A DNA stretch of 64,000 bases. Source: JADLBR01 sp020847615 (GTDB taxonomy: Bacteria > Verrucomicrobiota > Verrucomicrobiia > JADLBR01). Position 1 is the stretch's first letter. The number at the start of each line of letters is the position of its first letter. The position numbers and the translations under genes are program-made. The DNA is taken from contig JAPKHT010000004.1 in assembly GCA_026646655.1 (NCBI GenBank), positions 31,513 to 95,512 of the forward strand. Reading direction: 5' to 3'. The notes beneath the pieces were generated by a model that saw only the letters and a list, made by a program, of their open reading frames with translations, was not told the origin of the DNA and made no database searches. Shown piece by piece: positions 17,088 to 25,067 of the stretch.

Positions 17088-17471
17088 ATGAAGATCGCGC
17101 TGCCCTGCTTTGACCAAAACGGCATCCACGCCTGGGTCTGCGACCACTTTGGTTGCGCCCCCTGGTTCACGATTTTCGATTCCGAGTCCCGGGAGTGCGC
17201 CGTCTTCTCCAACGGCGACCAATACCTCGACGAGAGCGGCCGCTGCAACCCGCACGCCGCACTGCGCGGCCACAAGGTCGACGCCGTCGTCTGCCGCGGC
17301 CTCGGTCGCCGCGCCCTCACATCCCTCCGCGAGATGGGCGTGGACGTCTTCCGCATCGAGGCCGGCGAGGTCGGCGAGGCCATCTCCGAGTTCGAGGCCG
17401 GCAAGGCCAAGAGAATGACCCTCGAGGACGTGAAGTCCTGCCCCAACCACCCCAATTGCGACTTGGCCTGA
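17088..17471 (+). CDS. NifX/NifB-like dinitrogenase iron-molybdenum cofactor domain protein
   Basis: A 127-residue protein of the Nitro_FeMo-Co family, a small ribonuclease-H-like fold that binds metal clusters in NifX, NafY and the NifB C-terminus. Similarity is seen in 'MKIALPCFDQNGIHAWVCDHFGCAPWF' and 'HKVDAVVCRGLGRRALTSLREMGV'. The C-terminus adds 'CPNHPNC'. No nitrogenase gene is nearby, and many bacteria keep such orphan proteins with unknown roles. It ends just upstream of the ssrA promoter. Confidence 0.75.
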   Translation: MKIALPCFDQNGIHAWVCDHFGCAPWFTIFDSESRECAVFSNGDQYLDESGRCNPHAALRGHKVDAVVCRGLGRRALTSLREMGVDVFRIEAGEVGEAISEFEAGKAKRMTLEDVKSCPNHPNCDLA

Positions 17472-17482
17472 CCCGGTTCTCC

Positions 17483-17511
17483 TTGCCTCCCGCGCGAAAT
17501 GAGGCTATTGT
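17483..17511 (+). promoter_or_regulatory. Promoter of ssrA
   Basis: TTGCCT (17483-17488) and TATTGT (17506-17511) are spaced by exactly 17 bp and sit about 17 bp upstream of the mature 5' end of tmRNA. Spacing and position fit a housekeeping sigma factor promoter. Confidence 0.6.
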
Positions 17512-17527
17512 GTGCGCGTAGATCGCC

Positions 17528-17875
17528 GGGGGCGTCACGGCTTCGACTGAAGCGATGAAGCGCCCGTGGCGGGCCGAGGGTGCCAGGCGACCTCGTAAAT
17601 CCCACCCGGCAAACACAACTGCCAACAGCGAACTGGCTCTCGCGGCCTAATCTCCGCGACGTGGAAGACCTGACTCCGGCTGGGGTCTCTCCGCGTTATT
17701 AGCCGGACGGAATCGGTGGGCGGGCCAACGGCCCATCGGTCACGCGCAAAACAGGTGGCTAAGGACGGGTCGGATGTCCGCATCCAACCCCGCCTCGAAA
17801 ACCCAATGCGGACTACGCCCGTAGTCATGGCCGTGGACTCGATTCAGGACGCGGGTTCGACTCCCGCCGCCTCCA
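17528..17875 (+). ncRNA. ssrA: Transfer-messenger RNA (tmRNA)
   Basis: One-piece tmRNA, which rescues stalled ribosomes and tags their products. The 5' end GGGGGCG pairs with CGCCTCC at 17868-17874, followed by discriminator A. The T arm is GCGGG-TTCGACT-CCCGC. The D-like region 'GGCTTCGACTGAAGC' follows the 5' strand. The tag frame begins at the resume codon GCA (17609-17611) and reads ANTTANSELALAA up to TAA at 17648-17650. The CCA end is not encoded. The next gene's open frame overlaps it, but that gene's real start lies after the tmRNA. Confidence 0.95.
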
Positions 17876-17904
17876 CGGCTTGTCTTTGGGAGGAGCGCTG
17901 GCGC

Positions 17905-20487
17905 GTGCCGAGCACAAGAGCCTTGGCCATGTGGTGGGACCGGTGGGGTTTGATCACCATCGTGTCCGCCCTTTGCTATCTGGTGGCCATGGGCGCCATC
18001 TGGCGCCTCGTGCTCGGACCCAGTTTCTCCCACCTCGAGGCCCAGGAGGCAAACCGCGACATCGAGCGCTGCATCGCCGCCCTGCAGCGTGAGATCGACG
18101 ACGTCGACGAAATGACCACGGACTACGCGACGTGGGACGAGTGCCACGACTTCGTGAAGGGCGCCAACCCCAGCTTCGTCGAGAAGAACTTTGCGTGGAG
18201 CCATCTGGATCGTGCGATGGGCATGCAGGTCTACGCACTTCTCGATGCCGGCGGCAACATTCTCGCGAGCGACGCATCGCCGTTCCTGCCGGAGTCCGAG
18301 CGGACCCTCTACCTTTCCGCGCTCCCGATCGCAACGCTGCGAGAGCTCGCCCCCACGGGCCCGCCACCCCACCCCCGCGCAAGCTCGGGGGTCGCCAGCA
18401 CCGCATTGAACCCCATCATCGTGGCCGGGGCACCCATCCGCCGCAATTCCGGCGAGGGGGCCTCCGTCGGCCACATGGTCCTGGCGCGCCTGCTCAACGA
18501 GGCACTGGTCACCAGGATCGCGCAGAGGGCGAGCGTCCCGCTGAAAATCCACAGCTGCGCGGCGTCGTCCCCGGGAGACATCCCGCCCATTCCAAAAGGC
18601 GGTATCCTGCTGACTTGCCTGGGCGCGGACAGCCTCCGCGCGGAGACCACCATCGCGGGACTGGCGGGTCAACCCACCCTCCACCTCGTCTCGACCCTGC
18701 CGCGCCCCATCATGGCCCAGGGCCGCCATGCCATGCGTATCATCGGGTGGTTTGCCGGCATCGCGACCGCCCTGATCGCGTTCCTGTTCGGCAGGCAGAA
18801 GCAGAAGGCCCGCCAGCTCGAGCTGCGCACGAACCAGCTCGTCGAATCCTGGCATCAGATCGACGACCAGAACCGCCAGCGCACCCATGAACTCGCCCTG
18901 CTCCGCGAGACGGAGCGCGAGCTCCGCCGCCTCCGCGGGCGGCTCGACGCCGTCGTCAGGGCAGTCCCCATTCCCCTGTTCGCCAAAGACACCGGCGGCC
19001 GGTACATCCTGTTCAATCCCGCCTTCGACGCCTTCTTCGGGGTCAGGGGCGAGTCCCTCATCGGCCGGACCGCGTCCGAGTGCTGGCGCTCGGAGGACGC
19101 GAGCATCTACCACGAGCACGACATGCAGCTGATGCGCGAAGGCGGGCTCCAGATCTACGAGCACCGCCTCCGGGACGCCTCCGGGCGCGAGCGTCACGTC
19201 ATCTTCAACAAGGCCTGCTTCTCCGATTCGGAGGGGAAGACAGCCGGTCTCGTCGGAACCCTGACCGACGTGACCGTCCTCAAGGAGGCCGAGTCCGAGC
19301 GCAGGACGCTGGAGCGGCAATTCCAGGAGGCACAGAAGATGGAGAGCCTCGGCATCCTCGCCGGCGGAATCGCCCACGATTTCAACAACCTCCTGGTCGG
19401 CATACTCGGCCATGCGGACCTCGCCCTTCTCCGGATCGGCCAGACCGATCCGATCCGGTCCGATCTCCAGGCCATCATCACCGCAAGCCAGCGGGCGGTG
19501 GATCTTTGCCGCCAGATGCTCGCCTATTCCGGGCGCGGGCGGTTTGTCATCGAACATATCGATGTCAACGCCGCCATACGCGAGATGGCGGAATTGCTCC
19601 GCGTGTCGGTCCCGAGGAAAATAGACATCCGGCTCGATCTGCCGGGAGACGCGCCACCGATCGATGCCGACATCACGCAGATCCGCCAGGTGATCATGAA
19701 CCTCATCACCAATGCCTCAGAGGCCATAGGCGACTCCTCCGGCACCATACGCGTCAGCACGCGACGGGTCGCGATGCAAGCGCACCCCAAGGATGGCCCG
19801 CCCGAACACCAGGAATCCAGTTCGTCCGACGCCGTCCGCATCGAGGTGGCCGACACGGGATGCGGCATGACTCCTGAGACGGCCGCCAAGATCTTCGATC
19901 CGTTCTTCACGACGAAATTCACCGGCCGCGGCCTCGGGCTGGCGGCGGTGCTCGGCATCGTCCGGGGCCACAAGGGCGTCATCTCGGTCGACTCGCAGCC
20001 TGGGCGGGGCACCACGTTCCGCATCACCCTGCCCGCCGCACCCGCCCGATCGGTACCGCGAGACACCGGGTCCACCGCGGCTCGCCAACCCAAGGAATGG
20101 AAGGGGACCGGGACGATCCTCGTGGCCGACGACGAGGCCGCCGTGCGCACGGTCGCCACGAAGATGTGCGAGCACCTGGGATTCTCGGTCATCGTCGCCC
20201 ACGATGGCACGGAGGCCGTCCGGCTGCTCAAGGAGACAGACGGCGGCGTCACCTGCATCGTCCTGGACCTGATCATGCCGGGCATGGATGGCCTCGAGAC
20301 CCTATCCACGATCCAGGCCATGAGGCCGGAAGTCCCCGTCATTCTCTCGAGTGGCTACAACGAGAGCGAGGTGCGCCGCCGCTTTGGAAAGACCGGCTTC
20401 AGGGCGTTCATCCAAAAACCCTACCAGCTCGCGCAGCTCCGCGACATCCTCCGTGTGGTGCTCGACTCGCCGCCCGGTCCAAGCTGA
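17905..20487 (+). CDS. Hybrid sensor histidine kinase (CHASE4-like, PAS, HisKA, HATPase, REC)
   Basis: A membrane sensor kinase of 860 residues from GTG 17905, which has AGGAG about ten bases upstream. The longer open frame runs back through tmRNA and is not real, and ATG 17929 is another option. Order of domains: a membrane span ('LITIVSALCYLVAMGAIW'); a periplasmic CHASE4-like region ('DEMTTDYATWDECHDFV', 'FVEKNFAWSHLD'); a second span ('IIGWFAGIATALIAFLFG'); a PAS domain; HisKA with the phospho-acceptor in 'GGIAHDFNNLLVGILGH'; HATPase with 'NLITNASEAIG' and 'GRGLGLAAVLGIV'; and a C-terminal receiver ('VADDEAAVR', 'VLDLIMPGMDGLE', 'QKPYQLAQL'). No dedicated response regulator lies next to it, so its output is unknown. 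Confidence 0.9.
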   Translation: MPSTRALAMWWDRWGLITIVSALCYLVAMGAIWRLVLGPSFSHLEAQEANRDIERCIAALQREIDDVDEMTTDYATWDECHDFVKGANPSFVEKNFAWSHLDRAMGMQVYALLDAGGNILASDASPFLPESERTLYLSALPIATLRELAPTGPPPHPRASSGVASTALNPIIVAGAPIRRNSGEGASVGHMVLARLLNEALVTRIAQRASVPLKIHSCAASSPGDIPPIPKGGILLTCLGADSLRAETTIAGLAGQPTLHLVSTLPRPIMAQGRHAMRIIGWFAGIATALIAFLFGRQKQKARQLELRTNQLVESWHQIDDQNRQRTHELALLRETERELRRLRGRLDAVVRAVPIPLFAKDTGGRYILFNPAFDAFFGVRGESLIGRTASECWRSEDASIYHEHDMQLMREGGLQIYEHRLRDASGRERHVIFNKACFSDSEGKTAGLVGTLTDVTVLKEAESERRTLERQFQEAQKMESLGILAGGIAHDFNNLLVGILGHADLALLRIGQTDPIRSDLQAIITASQRAVDLCRQMLAYSGRGRFVIEHIDVNAAIREMAELLRVSVPRKIDIRLDLPGDAPPIDADITQIRQVIMNLITNASEAIGDSSGTIRVSTRRVAMQAHPKDGPPEHQESSSSDAVRIEVADTGCGMTPETAAKIFDPFFTTKFTGRGLGLAAVLGIVRGHKGVISVDSQPGRGTTFRITLPAAPARSVPRDTGSTAARQPKEWKGTGTILVADDEAAVRTVATKMCEHLGFSVIVAHDGTEAVRLLKETDGGVTCIVLDLIMPGMDGLETLSTIQAMRPEVPVILSSGYNESEVRRRFGKTGFRAFIQKPYQLAQLRDILRVVLDSPPGPS

Positions 20488-20548
20488 ACCACGTGCCTCC
20501 CCGGCGCCTCGTCTACCCGAGACGGGCCGCCTCAAGACCCGCATCGGG

Positions 20549-21109
20549 TCACTCGGCTGGAACCTCGGCGTACCCGAGAGGCTTGATCTTCTCTTGGGGC
20601 ACAAAGGCCATGGCGGACGAATTCATGCAGTATCGCAGCCCGGTCGGCGGCGGCCCGTCGGGAAAGACATGCCCCAGGTGGCCGTCGCATCGCGCGCACA
20701 CGACCTCGGTCCTCACCATCCCGTGGCTGGTATCCTGCCGCTCCGCAACGGCGCCCTTCACCACAGGCTGCGAGAAACTCGGCCACCCCGTGCCGGAATC
20801 GAATTTGGTGCCCGACCGAAACAGCGGCGCGCCGCATCCGGCGCAAACAAAGATCCCCTTGGCGTGGAGGTCCCAGTAGCCGCCGCAGAAAGGCGGTTCC
20901 GTGCCGGCGCGGCGCAGCACCCGGTACTGCTCGGGGGCGAGGCGCGCCTTCCACTCATCCTCGGTGAGCGTCACCTTGCCCGCGTATTTCCTGTAGATCG
21001 GGTCCACCCCGGCGTCGCCTTTCACGTCGTCCCCTTTCTTCGCGTCCCCGTCAGTCCCAAAACATGCGGCGACGGCCGCCATCCATACCACCGCTGTCAC
21101 GAGTCTCAT
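20549..21109 (-). CDS. msrB: Exported methionine-R-sulfoxide reductase B
   Basis: MsrB reduces methionine-R-sulfoxide in oxidised proteins. The family core is complete: zinc cysteine pairs 'FVCAGCGAPLF' and 'VVCARCDGHLGHVFPDGP', 'FDSGTGWPSF', and the catalytic Cys in 'GLRYCMNSSAM'. The start chosen is ATG 21109, preceded by 'GAGGTGAGAG'. This gives an export signal ending 'WMAAVAACFG', which fits a lipobox (VAAC), so the protein is probably a lipoprotein that repairs envelope proteins. A longer open frame to 21157 is less likely. It is the last gene of the minus-strand run that begins with dtd. Confidence 0.9.
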   Translation of the reverse strand: MRLVTAVVWMAAVAACFGTDGDAKKGDDVKGDAGVDPIYRKYAGKVTLTEDEWKARLAPEQYRVLRRAGTEPPFCGGYWDLHAKGIFVCAGCGAPLFRSGTKFDSGTGWPSFSQPVVKGAVAERQDTSHGMVRTEVVCARCDGHLGHVFPDGPPPTGLRYCMNSSAMAFVPQEKIKPLGYAEVPAE

Positions 21110-21119
21110 GTCTCTCACC

Positions 21120-21392
21120 TCACGCGTCCCGACGACCGGCCCCGTTGCCCGGAACATACGCCTCGGTGTCCAGGCCAGGAATCCTGACCTTCCGCATCCC
21201 GGGCTCCAGCTCGTCTTCGGGGATCATGATCACCTTTTTATTCCCGGCATCGTAATAGGGCACCAGCCGCACGGACCGCTCCACCGGCCGTTTCTGGAAA
21301 GCCTCCGATCGACCCACGAGTCGCCTCAGCCCCCGGCGGATCCACATCACCAGGCCGATGATCGCCGCAACCAGGATGAGAAACCGGACCAT
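21120..21392 (-). CDS. Small membrane-anchored protein of unknown function
   Basis: A 90-residue protein with one N-terminal membrane span ('FLILVAAIIGLVMWI') followed by a short basic stretch and a soluble tail ('RLVPYYDAGNKKVIMIPEDE'). It sits between the nuclease-like gene (14 bp upstream) and msrB (10 bp downstream), so it belongs to the same transcript. No family was recognised. Confidence 0.6.
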   Translation of the reverse strand: MVRFLILVAAIIGLVMWIRRGLRRLVGRSEAFQKRPVERSVRLVPYYDAGNKKVIMIPEDELEPGMRKVRIPGLDTEAYVPGNGAGRRDA

Positions 21393-21406
21393 ACGCTTTT
21401 CCTACT

Positions 21407-22174
21407 CTAGCCCACCTCGGGACCCGGCGCCACTTCCGGCGCGGGCACCGCGACGAGTTCCCGCAGGATCGGGTCCAGTCGCTCGATGGCGATGGCCTCG
21501 AGGTCGTCCCCGGATACGACGACCAGTTCCCGCTCGGGCAGGAAATACTCCAGCGCCAGAACGGGCGCCTCGAGCGGGCGGGCAATCTTCAGCAGCCTGT
21601 GCTCAATGGCCAGGTCCAAGAGGTCATCCTTCGGGTCCCCGGCTTTCTCCCCACGCCAATCGCAGAGTTCGAGAGCCCGCCCCGCCGGGCGCCTCACCCC
21701 GGCCAATGGGCCATCGACCAACACGCGCGTGTCGCCCGCGGGCAGCGGCACCGCATCCAGCGTGAATTCATGCCGCGGCAACACCTTCCTCCAATCGAGC
21801 CTCGGGCCTTGGCCAACGCGCCAGCCCACCGCCTCCGCGCACCATCGGCGGCATGCCTCCGCCAGGCGCGCCGCGTCCGCCACGCGGCCCGCGCCAGTCA
21901 TTTCCTCAAGGATCTGACCCGCCCAGAGCTGGTGCATCTCGGACCAGAGCGCCGGCCACTGCGCCAGCGGCCGGCCGCGCGGGGCCTCGGGATCAAGGAG
22001 ACGATCCACCAGGGCCATCACCCCATCGCGGAAGAGCGCGCCCACCGGGCGGCCCGCCGCCGAGACGATGCCCGCGCGGACCGGGGGCCTCCGCCCCGCC
22101 GTCAGTTCGGAGCGCCAGCGCGGGTCGGCGCAGGCGCGCTTCAGTTCCGCCAGACTCAATCGTGTGTTCGCCAT
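21407..22174 (-). CDS. PD-(D/E)XK nuclease-like protein with degenerate active site
   Basis: A 255-residue protein from ATG 22174, which overlaps the end of the upstream ATPase gene. The layout recalls RecB/Cas4-type PD-(D/E)XK proteins: an N-terminal 'LSLAELKRACADPRWRSEL', a helical middle, then 'HEFTLDAVPL', 'VLVDGPLAGVRR', 'ALELCDWRGEK' and a following helix 'DDLLDLAIEHRLL'. Active enzymes have GxxD and D-Y-K at these positions; here they read GPLAG and D-W-R, so catalysis is doubtful. This similarity is judged by eye and is weak. The gene is coupled to the P-loop ATPase, which suggests the two proteins work together. Confidence 0.45.
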   Translation of the reverse strand: MANTRLSLAELKRACADPRWRSELTAGRRPPVRAGIVSAAGRPVGALFRDGVMALVDRLLDPEAPRGRPLAQWPALWSEMHQLWAGQILEEMTGAGRVADAARLAEACRRWCAEAVGWRVGQGPRLDWRKVLPRHEFTLDAVPLPAGDTRVLVDGPLAGVRRPAGRALELCDWRGEKAGDPKDDLLDLAIEHRLLKIARPLEAPVLALEYFLPERELVVVSGDDLEAIAIERLDPILRELVAVPAPEVAPGPEVG

Positions 22175-24216
22175 CGCAATACCACCGCCCCGTCCCCGCG
22201 CACGACCTCGATCGCCGGATCGTGCCGGCACGCCTCCAGGATCGCCCCATCGCCCCAAGGGCGAGAGAGCCGCGCCGCGAGATGCCCCAGGCCAATGAAC
22301 AGCGCATCCCTGACCATGACATGCACCTCATCCATCAGCGCCTCCTCGGGCTCCCGGGCAAAAATTTCGGACGGCTCCCCCGCGACGGTCGCGCCGGGAG
22401 ATTCCACGAGCCGCTGCCAGAATGCCTCCAGCCTCGCGCGCACGAACGCCATCACCTCGGCGCCGCTCGCCGCGATATCCCCCTGCACGGCATTGGCGTA
22501 GAGCTCGTGCGCCGCGTAGATGTGCGCAAGCTGCAGGTCGGTTAACCGGAACACGTGCATGTGAGACCGCTTCGCGACCTCGATCTCGGGCGCGATCTTC
22601 CACGGCCCGGGCACCGGAGGGTGCCGCCTCACCCGCAAAAACACCGATTTGGCCACCACGCCCGCAGCGCGCGCCCCCTCGGACAGCATCGCCGATTCGC
22701 GGACGATGCCCTCCCACCGCCTCCAATTCGTCCCTCCCTCAAACCCGAACACGGCGCGCCGCCCCGGCAGGTCCCACTGCACGGAAAAATAGCCCCGCGG
22801 GTGCCGGTGCGCCGAGATCACCACGCCGCGCCAACCGCGGGCGACTTCCTGCACCAGCCACTGGAGAATGTCGGGCTCATACTGCAGCCGCTTGGGCTTC
22901 TGCCCCAATCCGGATGCGATCCGCGCGTAGGTCTCCGCGAGCCCCTCCTCCGGCGCCGCGGCCATGTGCCGGCCCGCCATCGACTCCCACCGCGAGCGGC
23001 ACGCCTGCAAGAAATGCCGCGCCCCATGGCGCTGCTTTTCGGCGAAAACGCCGCCCAGCCACTCGGCGGAGAGAAACGCCTTGGCCGTGGCCTCGTCCAC
23101 CTTGCGCTCTTCGAGCCGCCTCCCGGCCAACTCGCGCGCCTGCCCGATGTCCAGCCCATCCAGCTCGACGGGTGGCGTGGCAAAACGATCGCGATACGCC
23201 AGTTGGAGCCGCGGGAGGATCAGCCGCGTCCAGGGGTCGAGATTCGCGGTCACCACCGTCATCTGATTCAGGCCGTTCTGCACCATCTCGGCCACGACCA
23301 TGCCGAAGACCGTCGCCAGCTCGGCGTCGTCGCCATACAGCTCCGTCTGGTCGAAGCAGAACACGAAAGGCCGATGGAACCCGGCCAGCGCACACAGGTC
23401 AAACAGGCGGCCCTTGCACAGGTCATTGAGCTCCGATGCGGAATCCTCCGGCCTGGGAAGATCCGACGGACGAATCCCCAGTTCCTCGACCTCGCCAGAG
23501 TCCAGGGACTCCCCCTTCATCCAATCCACGCACATCGTCCGCCTTTGGAAATCCTCGCGCGAATAGATGTAGTGGAAAAAGGCCCGCAGCCATGATCCGG
23601 ACAGCGCCTGCAGGTTCAGCCCAGCGCGCCGCAGCTCGCTCTCCATGAATGGCAACAGGTTGCCGAATTCCTGCCTCAGCCAACCCGACCAGACCTCGTC
23701 CTGCCCACCCAGGACGCGCACGGGGTCGGACAGCACGTGGCGCGCGGACGCCTCCCGGTCGCCGCCCTCCACCAGGCCGGCCCTCATCGCGCGGGCCACC
23801 AGATCCGCGATCACGTGGCACGCGAGCGAATCCAGTGCCGTCGGACCCGAGGGCCCACCCTCCGGGTAATCCAGCTCCTGCACGGTGCGCAGGAGGATCG
23901 ACCGCCAGCAGGCCGCCGGGTTCTGGAATGGCCTCACGTAGACCAGCGTCGCCTCGCCCCCGAGCCGTGACAGAAGGCGCCCGATGAGATGGCTCTTGCC
24001 AAACCCCGGCTCCACCGAGGTCACCAGCACCGCGTGCGAGAGCCGCGATTCCGTCCTCGGTCGCGGCGGCGCCAGCAGCGGACGGACCCTCGCCGCCAGC
24101 GATTCAAGGGCGGCATCGTTTAGGCCGGCCACCGGTCGCTCCACCCGCCTCGGCTCGAAAACGATATTGTCCTCGAACGGATTCGGTTGGTCCCTGGCTG
24201 AATTTCCGTCGGCCAT
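22156..24216 (-). CDS. Large P-loop ATPase of unknown family
   Basis: A soluble ATPase of 686 residues. Walker A is 'TSVEPGFGKSHLIGRLL' near residue 67, the Walker B-like strand is 'PFVFCFDQTELYGDD' with Gln after Asp, and a sensor-like 'MTVVTANLDPW' follows. This is the pattern of AAA+ or STAND-type enzymes. The C-terminal 300 residues form at least one more domain ('GYFSVQWDLPGRRAVFGFEGG', 'EIEVAKRSHMHVFRLTDLQL') that I do not recognise. It is preceded by a winged-helix-like gene 5 bp away and overlaps the degenerate nuclease gene. The arrangement resembles ATPase/nuclease modules in genome defence or DNA repair, but no named system fits. Confidence 0.65.
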   Translation of the reverse strand: MADGNSARDQPNPFEDNIVFEPRRVERPVAGLNDAALESLAARVRPLLAPPRPRTESRLSHAVLVTSVEPGFGKSHLIGRLLSRLGGEATLVYVRPFQNPAACWRSILLRTVQELDYPEGGPSGPTALDSLACHVIADLVARAMRAGLVEGGDREASARHVLSDPVRVLGGQDEVWSGWLRQEFGNLLPFMESELRRAGLNLQALSGSWLRAFFHYIYSREDFQRRTMCVDWMKGESLDSGEVEELGIRPSDLPRPEDSASELNDLCKGRLFDLCALAGFHRPFVFCFDQTELYGDDAELATVFGMVVAEMVQNGLNQMTVVTANLDPWTRLILPRLQLAYRDRFATPPVELDGLDIGQARELAGRRLEERKVDEATAKAFLSAEWLGGVFAEKQRHGARHFLQACRSRWESMAGRHMAAAPEEGLAETYARIASGLGQKPKRLQYEPDILQWLVQEVARGWRGVVISAHRHPRGYFSVQWDLPGRRAVFGFEGGTNWRRWEGIVRESAMLSEGARAAGVVAKSVFLRVRRHPPVPGPWKIAPEIEVAKRSHMHVFRLTDLQLAHIYAAHELYANAVQGDIAASGAEVMAFVRARLEAFWQRLVESPGATVAGEPSEIFAREPEEALMDEVHVMVRDALFIGLGHLAARLSRPWGDGAILEACRHDPAIEVVRGDGAVVLRWRTHD

Positions 24217-24221
24217 AACGC

Positions 24222-25016
24222 TCAGATCACCAGCCGGACCCTCAGGTGCGGCTCCCCGGCCGCGGTCACCGCAGCCTGCCGTGCCGCGTCATCGGCCAGC
24301 GACCAGTCCCCGCGTCCCAGATGCGCCCTGCCCATCCGGCTCTGCTCCAACAGCCACGCGGCCAATTCCTCTTGCGCCATGCCCGCCTCCCGCCGCAGAT
24401 CCGCGATCACAACATCGCTGAATCCTCCCTGCTCCACAAGTCGCCGGTACGCCCCGATGATCCGAAATCGCGGCTCGTGCGCCACCGGCGGCTCCGGCGG
24501 CGGGGGGGCCGCGGGCGGCATCGGACCCTTCGCCCCAAGGCTATCCGCATGGCCGTAGAGGACCGATCCGCCCCGGCGCAGGGCGACCAGCCTTCCCGAT
24601 TTCACCAGGGAGCGCAGCGCCGCGTCCAAAAGGTATTCCTCCGCCGCGCTGCACCAGGCGGCCATGTCCTCCCTCCCGAGCACAGCGGCCCGCTTCAGCG
24701 AGGCGCGCGCATCGATCTTCTTTGCGAGCGCCTCCTTGCTCGGGGCGCGATCCGCCAGGATCGCCAATGCATCCCGCCCGTCCCCAAAAACAACGGCATC
24801 GCCAGCCCCGACCAGCGCCCGAAGCGCCCTATGCCGCGCATCGTCGTTCCTCCTGACCCCCAACTGCGCGAGGCTCGCCCCCCTTCCCGCCGCCCGCCGC
24901 AGCGCCACCAGCACCGCCACGCGCGCCTCCTCGTTCACCGGGCTAACCCGCCGAACCTTGCGCCTCTCCGGAGCACGGCTCTTCTTCTTCGCCTGCCTCG
25001 CTTTGCCCTTGCGCAT
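24222..25016 (-). CDS. Winged-helix-like protein of unknown function
   Basis: A 264-residue protein with a very basic N-terminus ('RKGKARQAKKKSRAPERRK') suited to nucleic acid binding. At least three helix-turn-helix-like units follow: 'VALRRAAGRGASLAQLGV', 'AAEEYLLDAALRSLVKSGRL' and the C-terminal 'DVVIADLRREAGMAQEELAAW' with a closing wing 'EPHLRVRLVI'. The middle has a proline-rich linker. ATG 25016 is preferred over a TTG at 25037. It lies 5 bp upstream of the large ATPase gene and is probably its partner. No family name can be given. Confidence 0.55.
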   Translation of the reverse strand: MRKGKARQAKKKSRAPERRKVRRVSPVNEEARVAVLVALRRAAGRGASLAQLGVRRNDDARHRALRALVGAGDAVVFGDGRDALAILADRAPSKEALAKKIDARASLKRAAVLGREDMAAWCSAAEEYLLDAALRSLVKSGRLVALRRGGSVLYGHADSLGAKGPMPPAAPPPPEPPVAHEPRFRIIGAYRRLVEQGGFSDVVIADLRREAGMAQEELAAWLLEQSRMGRAHLGRGDWSLADDAARQAAVTAAGEPHLRVRLVI

Positions 25017-25067
25017 CCGCTTCCATACTGCACCCAAACACGCGGCATTTAAAATGCCGAATTTGGG

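Noticed and set aside
17088..17471. Nitrogen fixation from the NifX/NifB-like domain
   Set aside because: Only an orphan domain protein is present, with no nifHDK or other nif gene; such orphans are common in non-fixing bacteria.
17740..19557. Minus-strand frame of 605 residues across tmRNA and the histidine kinase
   Set aside because: It crosses the tmRNA gene and is antisense to kinase domains with clear motifs.
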